A stretch of DNA of 64,000 nt from Clostridium sp. OS1-26. GTDB lineage: Bacteria > Bacillota > Clostridia > Clostridiales > Clostridiaceae. The stretch's first letter is position 1, and each line of letters starts with the position of its first letter. The notes beneath the pieces are model-generated. The model was not told the DNA's origin and did no database searches. It was given only the letters and a program-made list of their open reading frames with translations. A program made the translations under genes and the position numbers. Location of the stretch: NCBI RefSeq assembly GCF_030915445.1, contig NZ_CP133264.1, positions 2,790,001 to 2,854,000 of the forward strand, in the 5' to 3' direction. Positions 10,726 to 18,469 of this stretch are shown piece by piece.

Positions 10726-11427
10726 ATGAAATTCATAGTTTCGGAAAAAGTATTTGATGAACTTGGAGATGTTTGTTTTGGAGTTGTAGTGGCAAAAGGT
10801 ATAGATAACAACAGCAATAATATATGGATAAACGAACTTCTCAAAGAAAGTATAAATTCTGTAGAACAAAAATTTCAAGATAAGAAGGTAAAAGAATCAG
10901 AGGAAATATTACCATATAGAGAAGCCTTTAAAAAAATGGGAATTAATCCTAATCAAAATATGAGTTCTATTGAAGCGATGACTACAAGGATATCAAAGAA
11001 GAAAGGTCTTCCAAGCATAAATTCTATAGTAGATTTAGGAAATGCTATATCTTTAAAATACCTCGTTCCGCTAGGAGCTCATGATATGGATAGTGCATCA
11101 AATGATATCCAAGTCAGATTTTCTAATAAAGAAGACTTGTTCGTACCTTTTGGAGAGACAGAAGCAGAAGTTTTAGAAGATGGAGAACTTATTTACTCTG
11201 TTGGTGATAAGGTAAAAACAAGAAGATGGATTTGGAGACAGAGTGAAGAGGGAAAAATAACGGAAGGAAGTAAAAATATATTTTTCCCTATAGATGGTTT
11301 TAAAGATAGAAACTATGATAAGGTAATTGGAGCTAGAGACGAGCTTGCACAATTACTAAAACAACTTCTAGGGGCTGAAGTAAAGGTAGGATTTATTGAT
11401 AAGGACAATATGGAATTAGAATTATAA
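10726..11427 (+). CDS. B3/B4 tRNA-binding domain protein
   Basis: A 233-residue protein made almost entirely of a B3/B4 domain, the fold found in the beta chain of phenylalanyl-tRNA synthetase. The start is ATG 10726, 7 bases after AAGGGGTG; the GTG at 10717 lies inside that ribosome site. Recognisable segments are Tyr-Arg-Glu-Ala-Phe-Lys-Lys-Met-Gly (about 65-73), Leu-Pro-Ser-Ile-Asn-Ser-Ile-Val-Asp-Leu-Gly-Asn (98-109) and a closing Arg-Asp-Glu-Leu-Ala-Gln-Leu-Leu. Free-standing B3/B4 proteins are widespread; a role in editing or removing mischarged tRNA is proposed but not proven. It is followed after 25 bases by the PH-domain gene, so the two may be co-transcribed. Confidence 0.85.
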   Translation: MKFIVSEKVFDELGDVCFGVVVAKGIDNNSNNIWINELLKESINSVEQKFQDKKVKESEEILPYREAFKKMGINPNQNMSSIEAMTTRISKKKGLPSINSIVDLGNAISLKYLVPLGAHDMDSASNDIQVRFSNKEDLFVPFGETEAEVLEDGELIYSVGDKVKTRRWIWRQSEEGKITEGSKNIFFPIDGFKDRNYDKVIGARDELAQLLKQLLGAEVKVGFIDKDNMELEL

Positions 11428-11452
11428 TTTAAAGGATTTGGAGGAAGAATAA

Positions 11453-11830
11453 ATGGGATTGTTTGATGGACTTATGGGAAACGCTTCAGAGGTTAATATT
11501 CAAGAGGTGCAAAAAGAATTTTCCAACATATTATCTTCTACAGAAAATATTGAAAAGGCGTACAAGCTAATTCGTGACATGTTTATCTTTACAAACAAAA
11601 GACTTATATTAGTAGATAGACAAGGATTAACAGGAAAGAAGGTGGAATACCACTCAATTCCATACAAAAGCATTACTCACTTTAGCATTGAAACAGCAGG
11701 AAATTTTGATTTAGATGCTGAGTTAAAAATTTGGATATCAGGAACACAACTTCCAATACAAAAACAATTTAACAAGAGTTTAAATATATACGAACTTCAA
11801 AGTGTATTAGCAGAATATGTGTTGAAATAA
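11453..11830 (+). CDS. Bacterial PH-domain protein
   Basis: A 125-residue soluble protein with a single bacterial pleckstrin-homology domain (bPH family). The hallmark is the strand pattern Asp-Met-Phe-Ile-Phe-Thr-Asn-Lys-Arg-Leu-Ile-Leu-Val-Asp followed by Lys-Lys-Val-Glu-Tyr-His-Ser-Ile-Pro-Tyr-Lys-Ser-Ile. No membrane segment or catalytic motif is present. ATG 11453 follows GGAGGAAG. The genomic position just after the B3/B4 gene suggests a common transcript, but gives no function. A strong hairpin terminator follows at once. Confidence 0.85.
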   Translation: MGLFDGLMGNASEVNIQEVQKEFSNILSSTENIEKAYKLIRDMFIFTNKRLILVDRQGLTGKKVEYHSIPYKSITHFSIETAGNFDLDAELKIWISGTQLPIQKQFNKSLNIYELQSVLAEYVLK

Positions 11831-11840
11831 AGACAAAGAG

Positions 11841-11874
11841 TTGTAAGACCGAAAGTTAACTTTCGGTCTTACAA
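11841..11874. terminator. Long perfect hairpin terminator
   Basis: TTGTAAGACCGAAAG pairs perfectly with CTTTCGGTCTTACAA around TTAA, followed by TTTTAT. It separates convergent genes. Its core, GAAAGTTAACTTTC, recurs elsewhere in the window. Confidence 0.85.
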
Positions 11875-11940
11875 TTTTATAACTATTTTCTTTATTTTAC
11901 TTTACTTTTCTCAACGTCAGCACCTAGCACATCTTTAAAA

Positions 11941-12159
11941 TTAAAATCTTCTTTTACGGTTTGAAAAATAAATTATTGCACAAATAATCATTATAACAAA
12001 TAGTGGGCCACCAAAAACAAACTTGAGAATAATAGAAATAACAGAGAAAACTAAACCAACTGCAATAACAATAGCGATTATTGGAAGAGCCGCAGCACTA
12101 AGAGCAAATACAACAACTCCAAATATCAACATTGAAATTAAAAATAATAGGGTTAACAT
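11941..12159 (-). CDS. Small hydrophobic membrane protein, possibly frameshifted at its C terminus
   Basis: A 72-residue protein with an ATG 9 bases after GGAGG. Nearly all of it is hydrophobic, with two or three membrane segments (about 2-22, 24-46 and 50-66), ending Asn-Arg-Lys-Arg-Arg-Phe. I do not recognise a family. Past the stop, the adjacent frame continues with a protein-like charged tail (Asp-Phe-Asn-Phe-Lys-Asp-Val-Leu-Gly-Ala-Asp...) to a stop at 11892-11894. One A fewer in the AAAA run near 11955 would join them, giving a protein of about 87 residues. Function unknown. Confidence 0.6.
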   Translation of the reverse strand: MLTLLFLISMLIFGVVVFALSAAALPIIAIVIAVGLVFSVISIILKFVFGGPLFVIMIICAIIYFSNRKRRF

Positions 12160-12463
12160 AATTTAATACCTCCAAATTTATATAATTATATCTATGAAAT
12201 ATTAGGTACAAGTATTAATCCATATATGATTAATACTTATTTATATGGTGTATAATACCGCATAAATAAGTAAAAATAAACACTTATTTTGCTTCAATAT
12301 TATCTATTTTAGATTGAATAAGCTTGTTTATAAAGAATTAATCTAGATTTCTTTGTAAATCTAAAGATTACTTATATTATATTAAAGGATTTGATTTATG
12401 GATATATATAATGTGTTATAATTTCAGTAAAATTATAGTAGGAGAGCAGTAAGGAGGGTATTT
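12160..12463. other. Intergenic region upstream of the LysR gene, with a hairpin
   Basis: It holds a perfect 11-bp inverted repeat, AAGTATTAATC (12210-12220) and GATTAATACTT (12228-12238), with a 7-base centre. No T-run follows, so it may be an operator rather than a terminator. A TTATAAT about 45 bases before the LysR start is a weak -10 candidate. Confidence 0.4.
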
Positions 12464-13369
12464 ATGATTCAATTACAACAGTTAATATTCTTTGAAAAAA
12501 TTGCTGAGAAAAGTAGTATGAATAAGGCCGCTGAGGAGCTCTATATTAGTCAACCTAATTTAAGCAAGGCTATCCAAAACTTGGAGAATGAATTAAAAAT
12601 TAAGATATTTGAACGAACAAATAAAGGAGTAAAGCTAACAGAAGACGGATATAAATTATATAAATATACAAAAACAATACACAAGCAGGTTGATATGATT
12701 CAAAGTATTGCGCTTAAAGAAATACCTAATAGTATAAGTGTAGCTGCCTACCCATGTCCTCTATTATATAAGGTTTTGGGGGAATTTCATAATAGAAATA
12801 AGGAACAATATATTGAGTTGACATTAAAGGAAGAAAGAGTACAAAATATTATTGAAAGTGTGGCAAATCTCCAATCGGATATTGGCATAATAGAGATTAA
12901 TGATGTTCAAAAAAAAGAGGTTCGGCATCTATTGGAGTCAAAGAATCTGGAATATCATGAGTTCGCCAATGATACTTGGTATGTCCATGTTGGGAAAAGT
13001 AGTCCTTTTTATAATCAAGAAATCATAGAGATGTCTCAGCTTGTTGATTGTACTATTATGCGTTTTCCAGATGATTATTTCTCAAACTTATCTTATTTAT
13101 TCGAAGTGGATGGAATACATTTCACCCAATTTGAAAAAACAATGTTTGTCAATGACTATTTCACACGATTAAGACTTTTGAACATGACAGATATGGTTTG
13201 TATAGAAACTGCTTGGGATAAAGAACTTGAAAAAGAAATTGGTGTGAGAGCTATACCAATTGTGAATTGCAATATACAGATAAGCATGGGGTGGATTAAA
13301 CGAAAAAAAGAAAATCTTTCCGTGAAAGTGTTGGATTTTATTGCAATATTGGAGCAGATATTTAAGTAA
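12464..13369 (+). CDS. LysR-family transcriptional regulator
   Basis: A 301-residue LysR-type regulator with an N-terminal winged helix-turn-helix (residues about 3-60, with Ser-Met-Asn-Lys-Ala-Ala-Glu-Glu-Leu-Tyr-Ile-Ser-Gln-Pro-Asn-Leu-Ser-Lys-Ala) and a periplasmic-binding-like effector domain to the end. ATG 12464 follows AAGGAGGG. LysR proteins usually control a neighbouring gene in response to a small molecule. The next gene on the same strand, 168 bases on, is tryptophanase, so control of tryptophan or indole metabolism is a reasonable inference but is not shown. Confidence 0.9.
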   Translation: MIQLQQLIFFEKIAEKSSMNKAAEELYISQPNLSKAIQNLENELKIKIFERTNKGVKLTEDGYKLYKYTKTIHKQVDMIQSIALKEIPNSISVAAYPCPLLYKVLGEFHNRNKEQYIELTLKEERVQNIIESVANLQSDIGIIEINDVQKKEVRHLLESKNLEYHEFANDTWYVHVGKSSPFYNQEIIEMSQLVDCTIMRFPDDYFSNLSYLFEVDGIHFTQFEKTMFVNDYFTRLRLLNMTDMVCIETAWDKELEKEIGVRAIPIVNCNIQISMGWIKRKKENLSVKVLDFIAILEQIFK

Positions 13370-13537
13370 ATACAGTTGCTATAATTAATAGTAATAACTG
13401 AAATATAAATATAATATCTTATTCAAATAGACAGAAAAGTGTTACTATTACCTTAACAGTAAGAAGAGTTTAAACAAGAAACGATAAAGTGTTGAAAAAG
13501 ACATATTATTGTCAAAAATTAAAGGAGGTAATAGTAA

Positions 13538-14920
13538 ATGGGAGTAAAATATATTCCAGAACCATTCAGAATCAAAATGGTAGAAACTATAAAAGTTCTT
13601 TCTAGAGAAGAAAGGGAAGAAGCACTTAAAAGGGCAAAGTATAATATGTTTTATTTAGCAGGAGAAGAATGCTACATTGACCTTTTAACAGATAGTGGAA
13701 CTAATGCCATGAGCCAAGAACAATGGGCAGGAGTAATGAGAGGCGACGAAGCTTATGCAGGTTCAAGCAGTTACTATAAACTTGTTGATGCAGGTAAAGA
13801 TATTTTTGGATACGAATATATTCAACCTGTACATCAAGGTCGTGCTGCTGAAAAGGTACTTTTCCCGATTTTATTAGGTGAGGGGAAATACTCCATTTCT
13901 AATATGCACTTTGATACAACAAGAGCACATGTAGAACTATCAGGAGCTAGAGCAATTGACTGTACTGTAGAGGAAGCCTCAGACCCATCCTTAAGAGCAC
14001 CTTTTAAAGGAAATATGGATACAGAGAAGTTAGAAAAGCTTATTCTTCAATATGGTCCTGAAAATATTGGAGTTGTTGTTATGACAATTACTAATAATTC
14101 TGCAGGGGGACAACCTGTTTCTTTAGCAAATGTAAGAGAGACAGCAGCTATTTGTAAAAAATATGGTATTTTCTTTAATATTGATGCTGCTAGATACGCA
14201 GAAAATGCTTTCTTTATTAAACAACGTGAGGAAGAATGCAAGAATATGTCCATTAAAGAAATTATTAAGACAATGTTTAGTTATGCAGATGCTTTTACAA
14301 TGAGTGCTAAAAAAGATACAATTGTTAATATGGGTGGCTTACTCGGCGTTAAAGAAGATGCAGATTTATTCCAAAAAATCAAAGGTAGAACCATTTCTTT
14401 TGAAGGATTTATTTCCTATGGTGGTTTATCCGGACGTGATCTTGAAGCTTTAGCAATTGGTTTATATGAAGGATTAGATGAAAATTATTTAAGATATAGA
14501 ATCGGCCAAATGGAATACCTTGCAGGACGTTTAGATGATGCAGGTATTGCATATCAATCACCTGTAGGTGGTCATGGTGTATTCATAGATGCAAAGGCAA
14601 TGTTCCCACATATTCCATATTACGAGTTCCCAGGACAAGCACTGGCAATTGAGTTGTATAGAGAAGCTGGAATACGTACATGTGATATAGGTTCTTATAT
14701 GCTAGGTAATGATCCTGATACAAAGAAGCAATTAGAAGCTGACTTTGAATTTACAAGACTTGCAATTCCACGTCGTGTATATACTCAAGCACATATTGAT
14801 ATTATGGCAGATGCTTTGATTGCTATTAAAGAAAGAGCGGCATCCGTTAAAGGCTACAGGATTACATGGGAGCCACCAATTCTTCGTCACTTCCAAGCAT
14901 ATTTAGAGCCAATTGAATAA
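13538..14920 (+). CDS. tnaA: Tryptophanase (tryptophan indole-lyase)
   Basis: A 460-residue PLP enzyme of the beta-eliminating lyase family, which splits L-tryptophan into indole, pyruvate and ammonia. The PLP lysine is in Met-Ser-Ala-Lys-Lys-Asp near residue 256. Tryptophanase is favoured over tyrosine phenol-lyase because the active-site loop reads Phe-Asp-Thr-Thr (Asp where the phenol-lyase has Thr), and the C-terminal segment reads Asp-Ile-Gly-Ser-Tyr-Met-Leu-Gly, lacking the phenol-lyase Arg that binds the tyrosine hydroxyl. ATG follows AAAGGAGGTAAT. No TnaC-like leader peptide is visible in the 168-base leader, so control probably lies with the LysR gene upstream. Length is normal for the family. 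Confidence 0.9.
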   Translation: MGVKYIPEPFRIKMVETIKVLSREEREEALKRAKYNMFYLAGEECYIDLLTDSGTNAMSQEQWAGVMRGDEAYAGSSSYYKLVDAGKDIFGYEYIQPVHQGRAAEKVLFPILLGEGKYSISNMHFDTTRAHVELSGARAIDCTVEEASDPSLRAPFKGNMDTEKLEKLILQYGPENIGVVVMTITNNSAGGQPVSLANVRETAAICKKYGIFFNIDAARYAENAFFIKQREEECKNMSIKEIIKTMFSYADAFTMSAKKDTIVNMGGLLGVKEDADLFQKIKGRTISFEGFISYGGLSGRDLEALAIGLYEGLDENYLRYRIGQMEYLAGRLDDAGIAYQSPVGGHGVFIDAKAMFPHIPYYEFPGQALAIELYREAGIRTCDIGSYMLGNDPDTKKQLEADFEFTRLAIPRRVYTQAHIDIMADALIAIKERAASVKGYRITWEPPILRHFQAYLEPIE

Positions 14921-14945
14921 ATTGTAAAATATTTAATGCTGATTG

Positions 14946-14969
14946 AGGTAGTCCCTTCTGGGACTGCCT
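14946..14969 (+). terminator. Terminator of tnaA
   Basis: AGGTAGTCCC pairs with GGGACTGCCT around TTCT, followed by ATTTCTTTT. Confidence 0.8.
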
Positions 14970-15327
14970 ATTTCTTTTGGAGCTGCGTCTTGATGTATAT
15001 CTAAAGAATTGTATTAGAATAATTCTTTACATTTTGTAACTGGCATTACGTAAAGAAAAAGAAGGAATTTATGGAATAGAACAGCTAAAATTTCTATAAA
15101 TTTTTTTAATCTTGTAACATAGTTGTCACAAAGAGTCTGTATAATAAAATATGTAAAAGAATATAGAATAGATTAAATCATTCCTAGTCTTGTGGAGACA
15201 TATATTAAGTTGTATGTCTCTATTTTTTTCGTTGTAGTAACTCAGAGAATTTGTTAAAATAAAGTGAAGCTACCAATTAAACGATAATTAATGAAAATAC
15301 ATATATTAAAGCACAAAGGAGCTTAAG
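14970..15327. other. Intergenic region with a second, orphan terminator
   Basis: No gene of note. GAGACATA (15195-15202) pairs with TATGTCTC (15213-15220), followed by a T-rich run to 15229, a good intrinsic terminator about 100 bases before the next start. As tnaA already has a terminator, this one may end a short leader or small RNA starting between 15000 and 15190, or attenuate the PBP gene. No known riboswitch motif is recognised. Confidence 0.5.
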
Positions 15328-17106
15328 ATGAAAAATAAAAAAAATAATTTAAAACATAGATTTATGATCATTTTCATATTCTTATTCTTAATATTTTTTT
15401 CATTAGTAGGACGACTTTTTTATGTAATGGCAGTAACAGCGGACAAGTATAAAAGCAGAGCCTATGAACAACAAAAAAGTGAAATACAAATTAATGCTAA
15501 AAGAGGAAGAATATTAGATAGAACCAACAACGAGTTAGCTATAAGCGTTAATGTTTATCAGATAGATTTAGACTTAATAACATTGAAAGATACTTTGAAA
15601 AATAAAATGACTTTTGATGAGCTGGCGGATAAGCTTGCCCCGATAGTCAATATGAAAAAGGAAGATATAATGAAAATATTTAATACTACATTGCCAAGCG
15701 GGTTGCCAGCTAGTTCTGCTATATTAAAAAGGCAGGTTGAAAAAGCGGAAGTAGATAAAATTAAGGCACTAAATATTAGAGGCATTGTTATTTCATCAGA
15801 TACAAAAAGATATTATGCAAATAGTAATTTTTTATCTAATGTGTTAGGTCGTATTAATTATAAAGGTGAAGGTGTCTCAGGAGTTGAGCTAAGTTACAAT
15901 AAAGAACTTTCCGGAGTACCAGGAACTCTAACCTATGAAAAAGATGTAAAAAACAATCAACTTCCTTATGAAGATCAACAATATGAAAAGCCTGTGGATG
16001 GCAAAGATGTTATTTTAACTATAGATGAAACAATTCAAGATTACATAGAGAAAGCAGCAGAAAAGGCTTTAGTTGATAATAAAGCAAAAGCTGTAAATAT
16101 TATAGTTATGAATCCTAAAAATGGTGAAATACTAGGGATGACAAGTAAACCAAGTTATGATCCTAGTAAGCCGCAAAAGGATTCGGAAGGTTCTAAAGGA
16201 GTAAGTAACATTTGGAAAAATCCTTCTGTTCAGGATACTTTTGAACCAGGATCTATTTTTAAGGTCATAACTGCTGCTGCTGCTTTAGAAAACAATATAG
16301 GCGTAAATGATGGCTATGCCTGTGGTGGAAGCATAAAAATAGGAGGTAAAGTAATTCACTGTTGGAATCTAGATGGTCATGGTAATGAAAGCTTTGTAGA
16401 TATAATAAAGAACTCTTGTAATGTAGGTTTTGCCCAATTAGGAGGCAAATTGGGTCAGGACAAGCTTTTAGCCTTCTCGCAAAAAATGGGATTTGGACAG
16501 AAGACTGGTATTGACTTACCAGGAGAATCACCAGGAATTTTGAGAAAAGCAAGCCAAGTAAACGCAGTAGATCTAGCATCAATATCTTTTGGACAAGGAT
16601 TAGGAGTTACTCAGGTTCAATATATGGCAGCTTTTAATGCAATTGCCAATGGAGGCACGTGGGTAAAACCTCACGTTATGAAGAGTATTGTTCATCTTGA
16701 TGATAGTAGTAAAATGACTGTTGATAAAGAGTTTAGCGATTATAATAAAAAGAAGGTTTTTGATACAAATTTAGCTGCAAATTTAAGAGGAGATTTAGAA
16801 AAGGTTGTTACTGAAGGTGCAGGTAAAAACGCTTTTGCAGAAGGATTAAACATCGGAGGAAAAACAGGTACTGCCCAAGTAGCAGATCCTACTAACGGTG
16901 GATATGCTCCAGGAGTATACATGTCATCCTTTGCAGGCATGGCTCCGGTAAGTGATCCTAAAATAACACTTTTGGTAAGTGTTGATGAACCAGATAGCTC
17001 AAATTACTATGCTGGAGATGTTTCTGCTCCTGTAGCAAGAGAATTGTTTAAGCAGATATTTAACTATATGGCAATTAAAGGCGAGGAAAATGTTTTAGGT
17101 AAATAG
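15328..17106 (+). CDS. Class B penicillin-binding protein (FtsI/SpoVD-like transpeptidase)
   Basis: A 592-residue monofunctional D,D-transpeptidase that cross-links peptidoglycan outside the membrane. It has one N-terminal membrane helix (about 10-32), a PBP dimerisation domain beginning with Arg-Gly-Arg-Ile-Leu-Asp-Arg, and a transpeptidase domain with all three motifs: Ser-Ile-Phe-Lys near 309, Ser-Cys-Asn near 361 and Lys-Thr-Gly-Thr near 511. It ends soon after the catalytic domain and lacks the C-terminal PASTA domain of many SpoVD proteins. It is not in a division cluster, so whether it serves division or spore cortex synthesis cannot be told. ATG follows AAAGGAG. Confidence 0.9.
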   Translation: MKNKKNNLKHRFMIIFIFLFLIFFSLVGRLFYVMAVTADKYKSRAYEQQKSEIQINAKRGRILDRTNNELAISVNVYQIDLDLITLKDTLKNKMTFDELADKLAPIVNMKKEDIMKIFNTTLPSGLPASSAILKRQVEKAEVDKIKALNIRGIVISSDTKRYYANSNFLSNVLGRINYKGEGVSGVELSYNKELSGVPGTLTYEKDVKNNQLPYEDQQYEKPVDGKDVILTIDETIQDYIEKAAEKALVDNKAKAVNIIVMNPKNGEILGMTSKPSYDPSKPQKDSEGSKGVSNIWKNPSVQDTFEPGSIFKVITAAAALENNIGVNDGYACGGSIKIGGKVIHCWNLDGHGNESFVDIIKNSCNVGFAQLGGKLGQDKLLAFSQKMGFGQKTGIDLPGESPGILRKASQVNAVDLASISFGQGLGVTQVQYMAAFNAIANGGTWVKPHVMKSIVHLDDSSKMTVDKEFSDYNKKKVFDTNLAANLRGDLEKVVTEGAGKNAFAEGLNIGGKTGTAQVADPTNGGYAPGVYMSSFAGMAPVSDPKITLLVSVDEPDSSNYYAGDVSAPVARELFKQIFNYMAIKGEENVLGK

Positions 17107-17120
17107 TGAGGCATACGACA

Positions 17121-17177
17121 ACAGGCTTCTAAGCTGCAGATGAAGTTTAAAACTCAACCTGAAGCTTAGAAGCCTGT
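17121..17177 (+). repeat. Dispersed hairpin repeat, copy 1
   Basis: A long hairpin (ACAGGCTTCTAAGCT against AGCTTAGAAGCCTGT) with internal CAGATGAAG/CTCAACCTG pairing. It closely resembles the element at 28465-28520, including the trailing CTGTTTATAT. It could act as terminator of the PBP gene, though no strong T-run follows. Confidence 0.7.
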
Positions 17178-17318
17178 TTATATTAGGACAGCAAAATTTA
17201 CCCGATGGGTTAACTTCTTTTAGTATAAAAATAAGTGTATGCGAAAAACAAGGTCTGATGGAACCATATTAGTGGCTACTGCATATAATGATAACGAATT
17301 AAAAACTGGAGGTAAAAT

Positions 17319-17813
17319 ATGATTGCTGTAGCTCAAATACGAGGAGGAAATCTAGATCCAAACCTCAATGGAGTTGTATATTTTAGAGATGTTCCAGGCG
17401 GTGTAGAAGTACAGGTAGAAGTAAGGGGACTCCCTAAATATAAACTTGGTACAGCTAGAACACCACAAATTGGTCCTCATGGGTTCCATATACACGAAGG
17501 TGGAAGCTGTAATATAGGAGACCCTAAAAATCCATTTGCCGCTGCTGGAGAACACTGGAATCCTACAAAACAACCTCATGGTAACCATGCAGGAGATTTT
17601 CCAGTACTTTTTTCTAATAATGGGTATGCTAGAATGACATTTTTTACAAATAAATTTAGAGTTGCAGACATAATAGGCAAAACAGTGATAATACATGAGA
17701 GCCCTGATGATTATCGTACGCAACCAGCAGGTGCATCTGGTAAGCGTATTGCATGTGGAGTAATTAGAATCTATCAAAACGTTCCTCAATCAATGCCTCG
17801 TATGTATTTCTAA
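17319..17813 (+). CDS. Cu/Zn superoxide dismutase-family protein, no signal peptide
   Basis: A 164-residue protein with the signature of Cu/Zn superoxide dismutase, which converts superoxide to oxygen and hydrogen peroxide. Metal ligands are visible in order: Gly-Phe-His-Ile-His-Glu, then Gly-Glu-His-Trp-Asn-Pro, then His-Gly-Asn-His-Ala-Gly-Asp, and a later Ile-Ile-His-Glu. Two cysteines (Gly-Ser-Cys and Ile-Ala-Cys-Gly) are placed for the usual disulphide, and the substrate-guiding Arg is present in Gly-Lys-Arg-Ile-Ala-Cys-Gly. There is no signal peptide, whereas most bacterial members are exported. ATG follows GGAGG. The gene is isolated, bounded by a repeat and a terminator. A Bacillus YojM-like role without full activity is possible. 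Confidence 0.85.
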   Translation: MIAVAQIRGGNLDPNLNGVVYFRDVPGGVEVQVEVRGLPKYKLGTARTPQIGPHGFHIHEGGSCNIGDPKNPFAAAGEHWNPTKQPHGNHAGDFPVLFSNNGYARMTFFTNKFRVADIIGKTVIIHESPDDYRTQPAGASGKRIACGVIRIYQNVPQSMPRMYF

Positions 17814-17823
17814 ATAAAAATAT

Positions 17824-17854
17824 AAAAAAGCTGGAATCTCACTCCAGCTTTTTT
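17824..17854 (+). terminator. Terminator of the Cu/Zn SOD gene
   Basis: AAAAAAGCTGGA pairs with TCCAGCTTTTTT around ATCTCAC. Confidence 0.9.
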
Positions 17855-17928
17855 ATATTTTTAGTACCCCCCTAAATTTAGCGTAATAATCGTATATCTA
17901 ATGTATTTGCTAGAAAGTGAGGGGCATT

Positions 17929-18132
17929 ATGTTAATAATGGAAGAAATATTGTCAAAGATAGAAGAGTTGAGAAATTTAATGCATCGACTAATTGAGGAG
18001 AAAGAACTGTTAACGGACACAGAGTTAGTTTCACTTAGCCAAGAGCTGGACAAGCATCTGAATAAGTACAACAGACTTTTGAATATTAAAAGAGAAAGTG
18101 AAAATAATGAAAATAAGAGAAGTAATAAGTAA
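17929..18132 (+). CDS. Spo0E-family aspartyl-phosphate phosphatase
   Basis: About 67 residues from ATG 17929, 5 bases after GAGGGG; a GTG at 17917 and an ATG at 17938 are other possible starts. The protein is two helices joined by a turn with the family signature Ser-Gln-Glu-Leu-Asp-Lys-His-Leu-Asn-Lys-Tyr. Spo0E proteins dephosphorylate Spo0A-P and hold back sporulation; Spo0E-like proteins are common in clostridia. The C-terminal tail is charged (Lys/Glu/Asn). It is single and unlinked to other sporulation genes here. Confidence 0.85.
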   Translation: MLIMEEILSKIEELRNLMHRLIEEKELLTDTELVSLSQELDKHLNKYNRLLNIKRESENNENKRSNK

Positions 18133-18202
18133 AAATAGAAAGGTAGGTCCAATTAATCTAACGTAATAAGTAAGGTTTAAAATCAAGGTGTAATATCAGC
18201 CC

Positions 18203-18231
18203 TTGACAACCTTTAAAATATAAATTAAAAT
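18203..18231 (+). promoter_or_regulatory. Sigma-A promoter of carAB
   Basis: TTGACA (18203-18208) and TAAAAT (18226-18231) are separated by 17 bases. The transcript would start about 30 bases before the PyrR motif. Confidence 0.8.
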
Positions 18232-18268
18232 TAACTGTGAAAATAAAGTAAAAAATACACTTTAATTT

Positions 18269-18403
18269 GGTCCTGTGAGGCCAGGAAGAGGTATAATTAT
18301 GATGATGTTTTTTTGTTGTGTGAAAAAAAAGGTGAATACTATAACTATAACGGGTAATGAAAAGATTAATTTTTAAAATTTAGTCTTCTTATTACCCTTT
18401 TCT
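18269..18403 (+). promoter_or_regulatory. PyrR-dependent attenuator of carAB
   Basis: GGTCCTGTGAGGCCAGGAAG at 18269-18288 matches the consensus PyrR binding loop of Gram-positive pyr leaders (UCC-N-G-N-GAGG-YY...AAG). About 65 bases on, GGGTAAT (18352-18358) pairs with ATTACCC (18391-18397), with AAGA/TCTT and further AT pairs inside, followed by TTTTCTTTT: an intrinsic terminator. In the known mechanism UMP-bound PyrR stabilises the anti-antiterminator so that the terminator forms when pyrimidines are plentiful. The pyrR gene is not in this window. Confidence 0.85.
18299..18376 (+). CDS. Possible leader peptide within the carAB leader
   Basis: A 25-codon frame starts with three ATG codons and then Phe-Phe-Cys-Cys-Val-Lys-Lys-Lys and ends with TAA inside the terminator stem. 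AGGAAGAGG, part of the PyrR motif, sits 8 bases ahead and could act as its ribosome site. This may be chance; there is no comparative support. Confidence 0.3.
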   Translation: MMMFFCCVKKKVNTITITGNEKINF

Positions 18404-18469
18404 TTTGAATAAAGAAAGGCCTTCAACAAAAAGTGTATTTTTACTGTAGCAAATTGAGGAGGTCTATTT

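Noticed and set aside
13538..14920. Tyrosine phenol-lyase instead of tryptophanase
   Set aside because: The active-site Asp of tryptophanase is present and the phenol-lyase Arg in the C-terminal segment is replaced.
16265..16582. Minus-strand frames within the PBP, car and eut genes
   Set aside because: They are shadows of strongly supported plus-strand genes, with no ribosome sites or recognisable domains.
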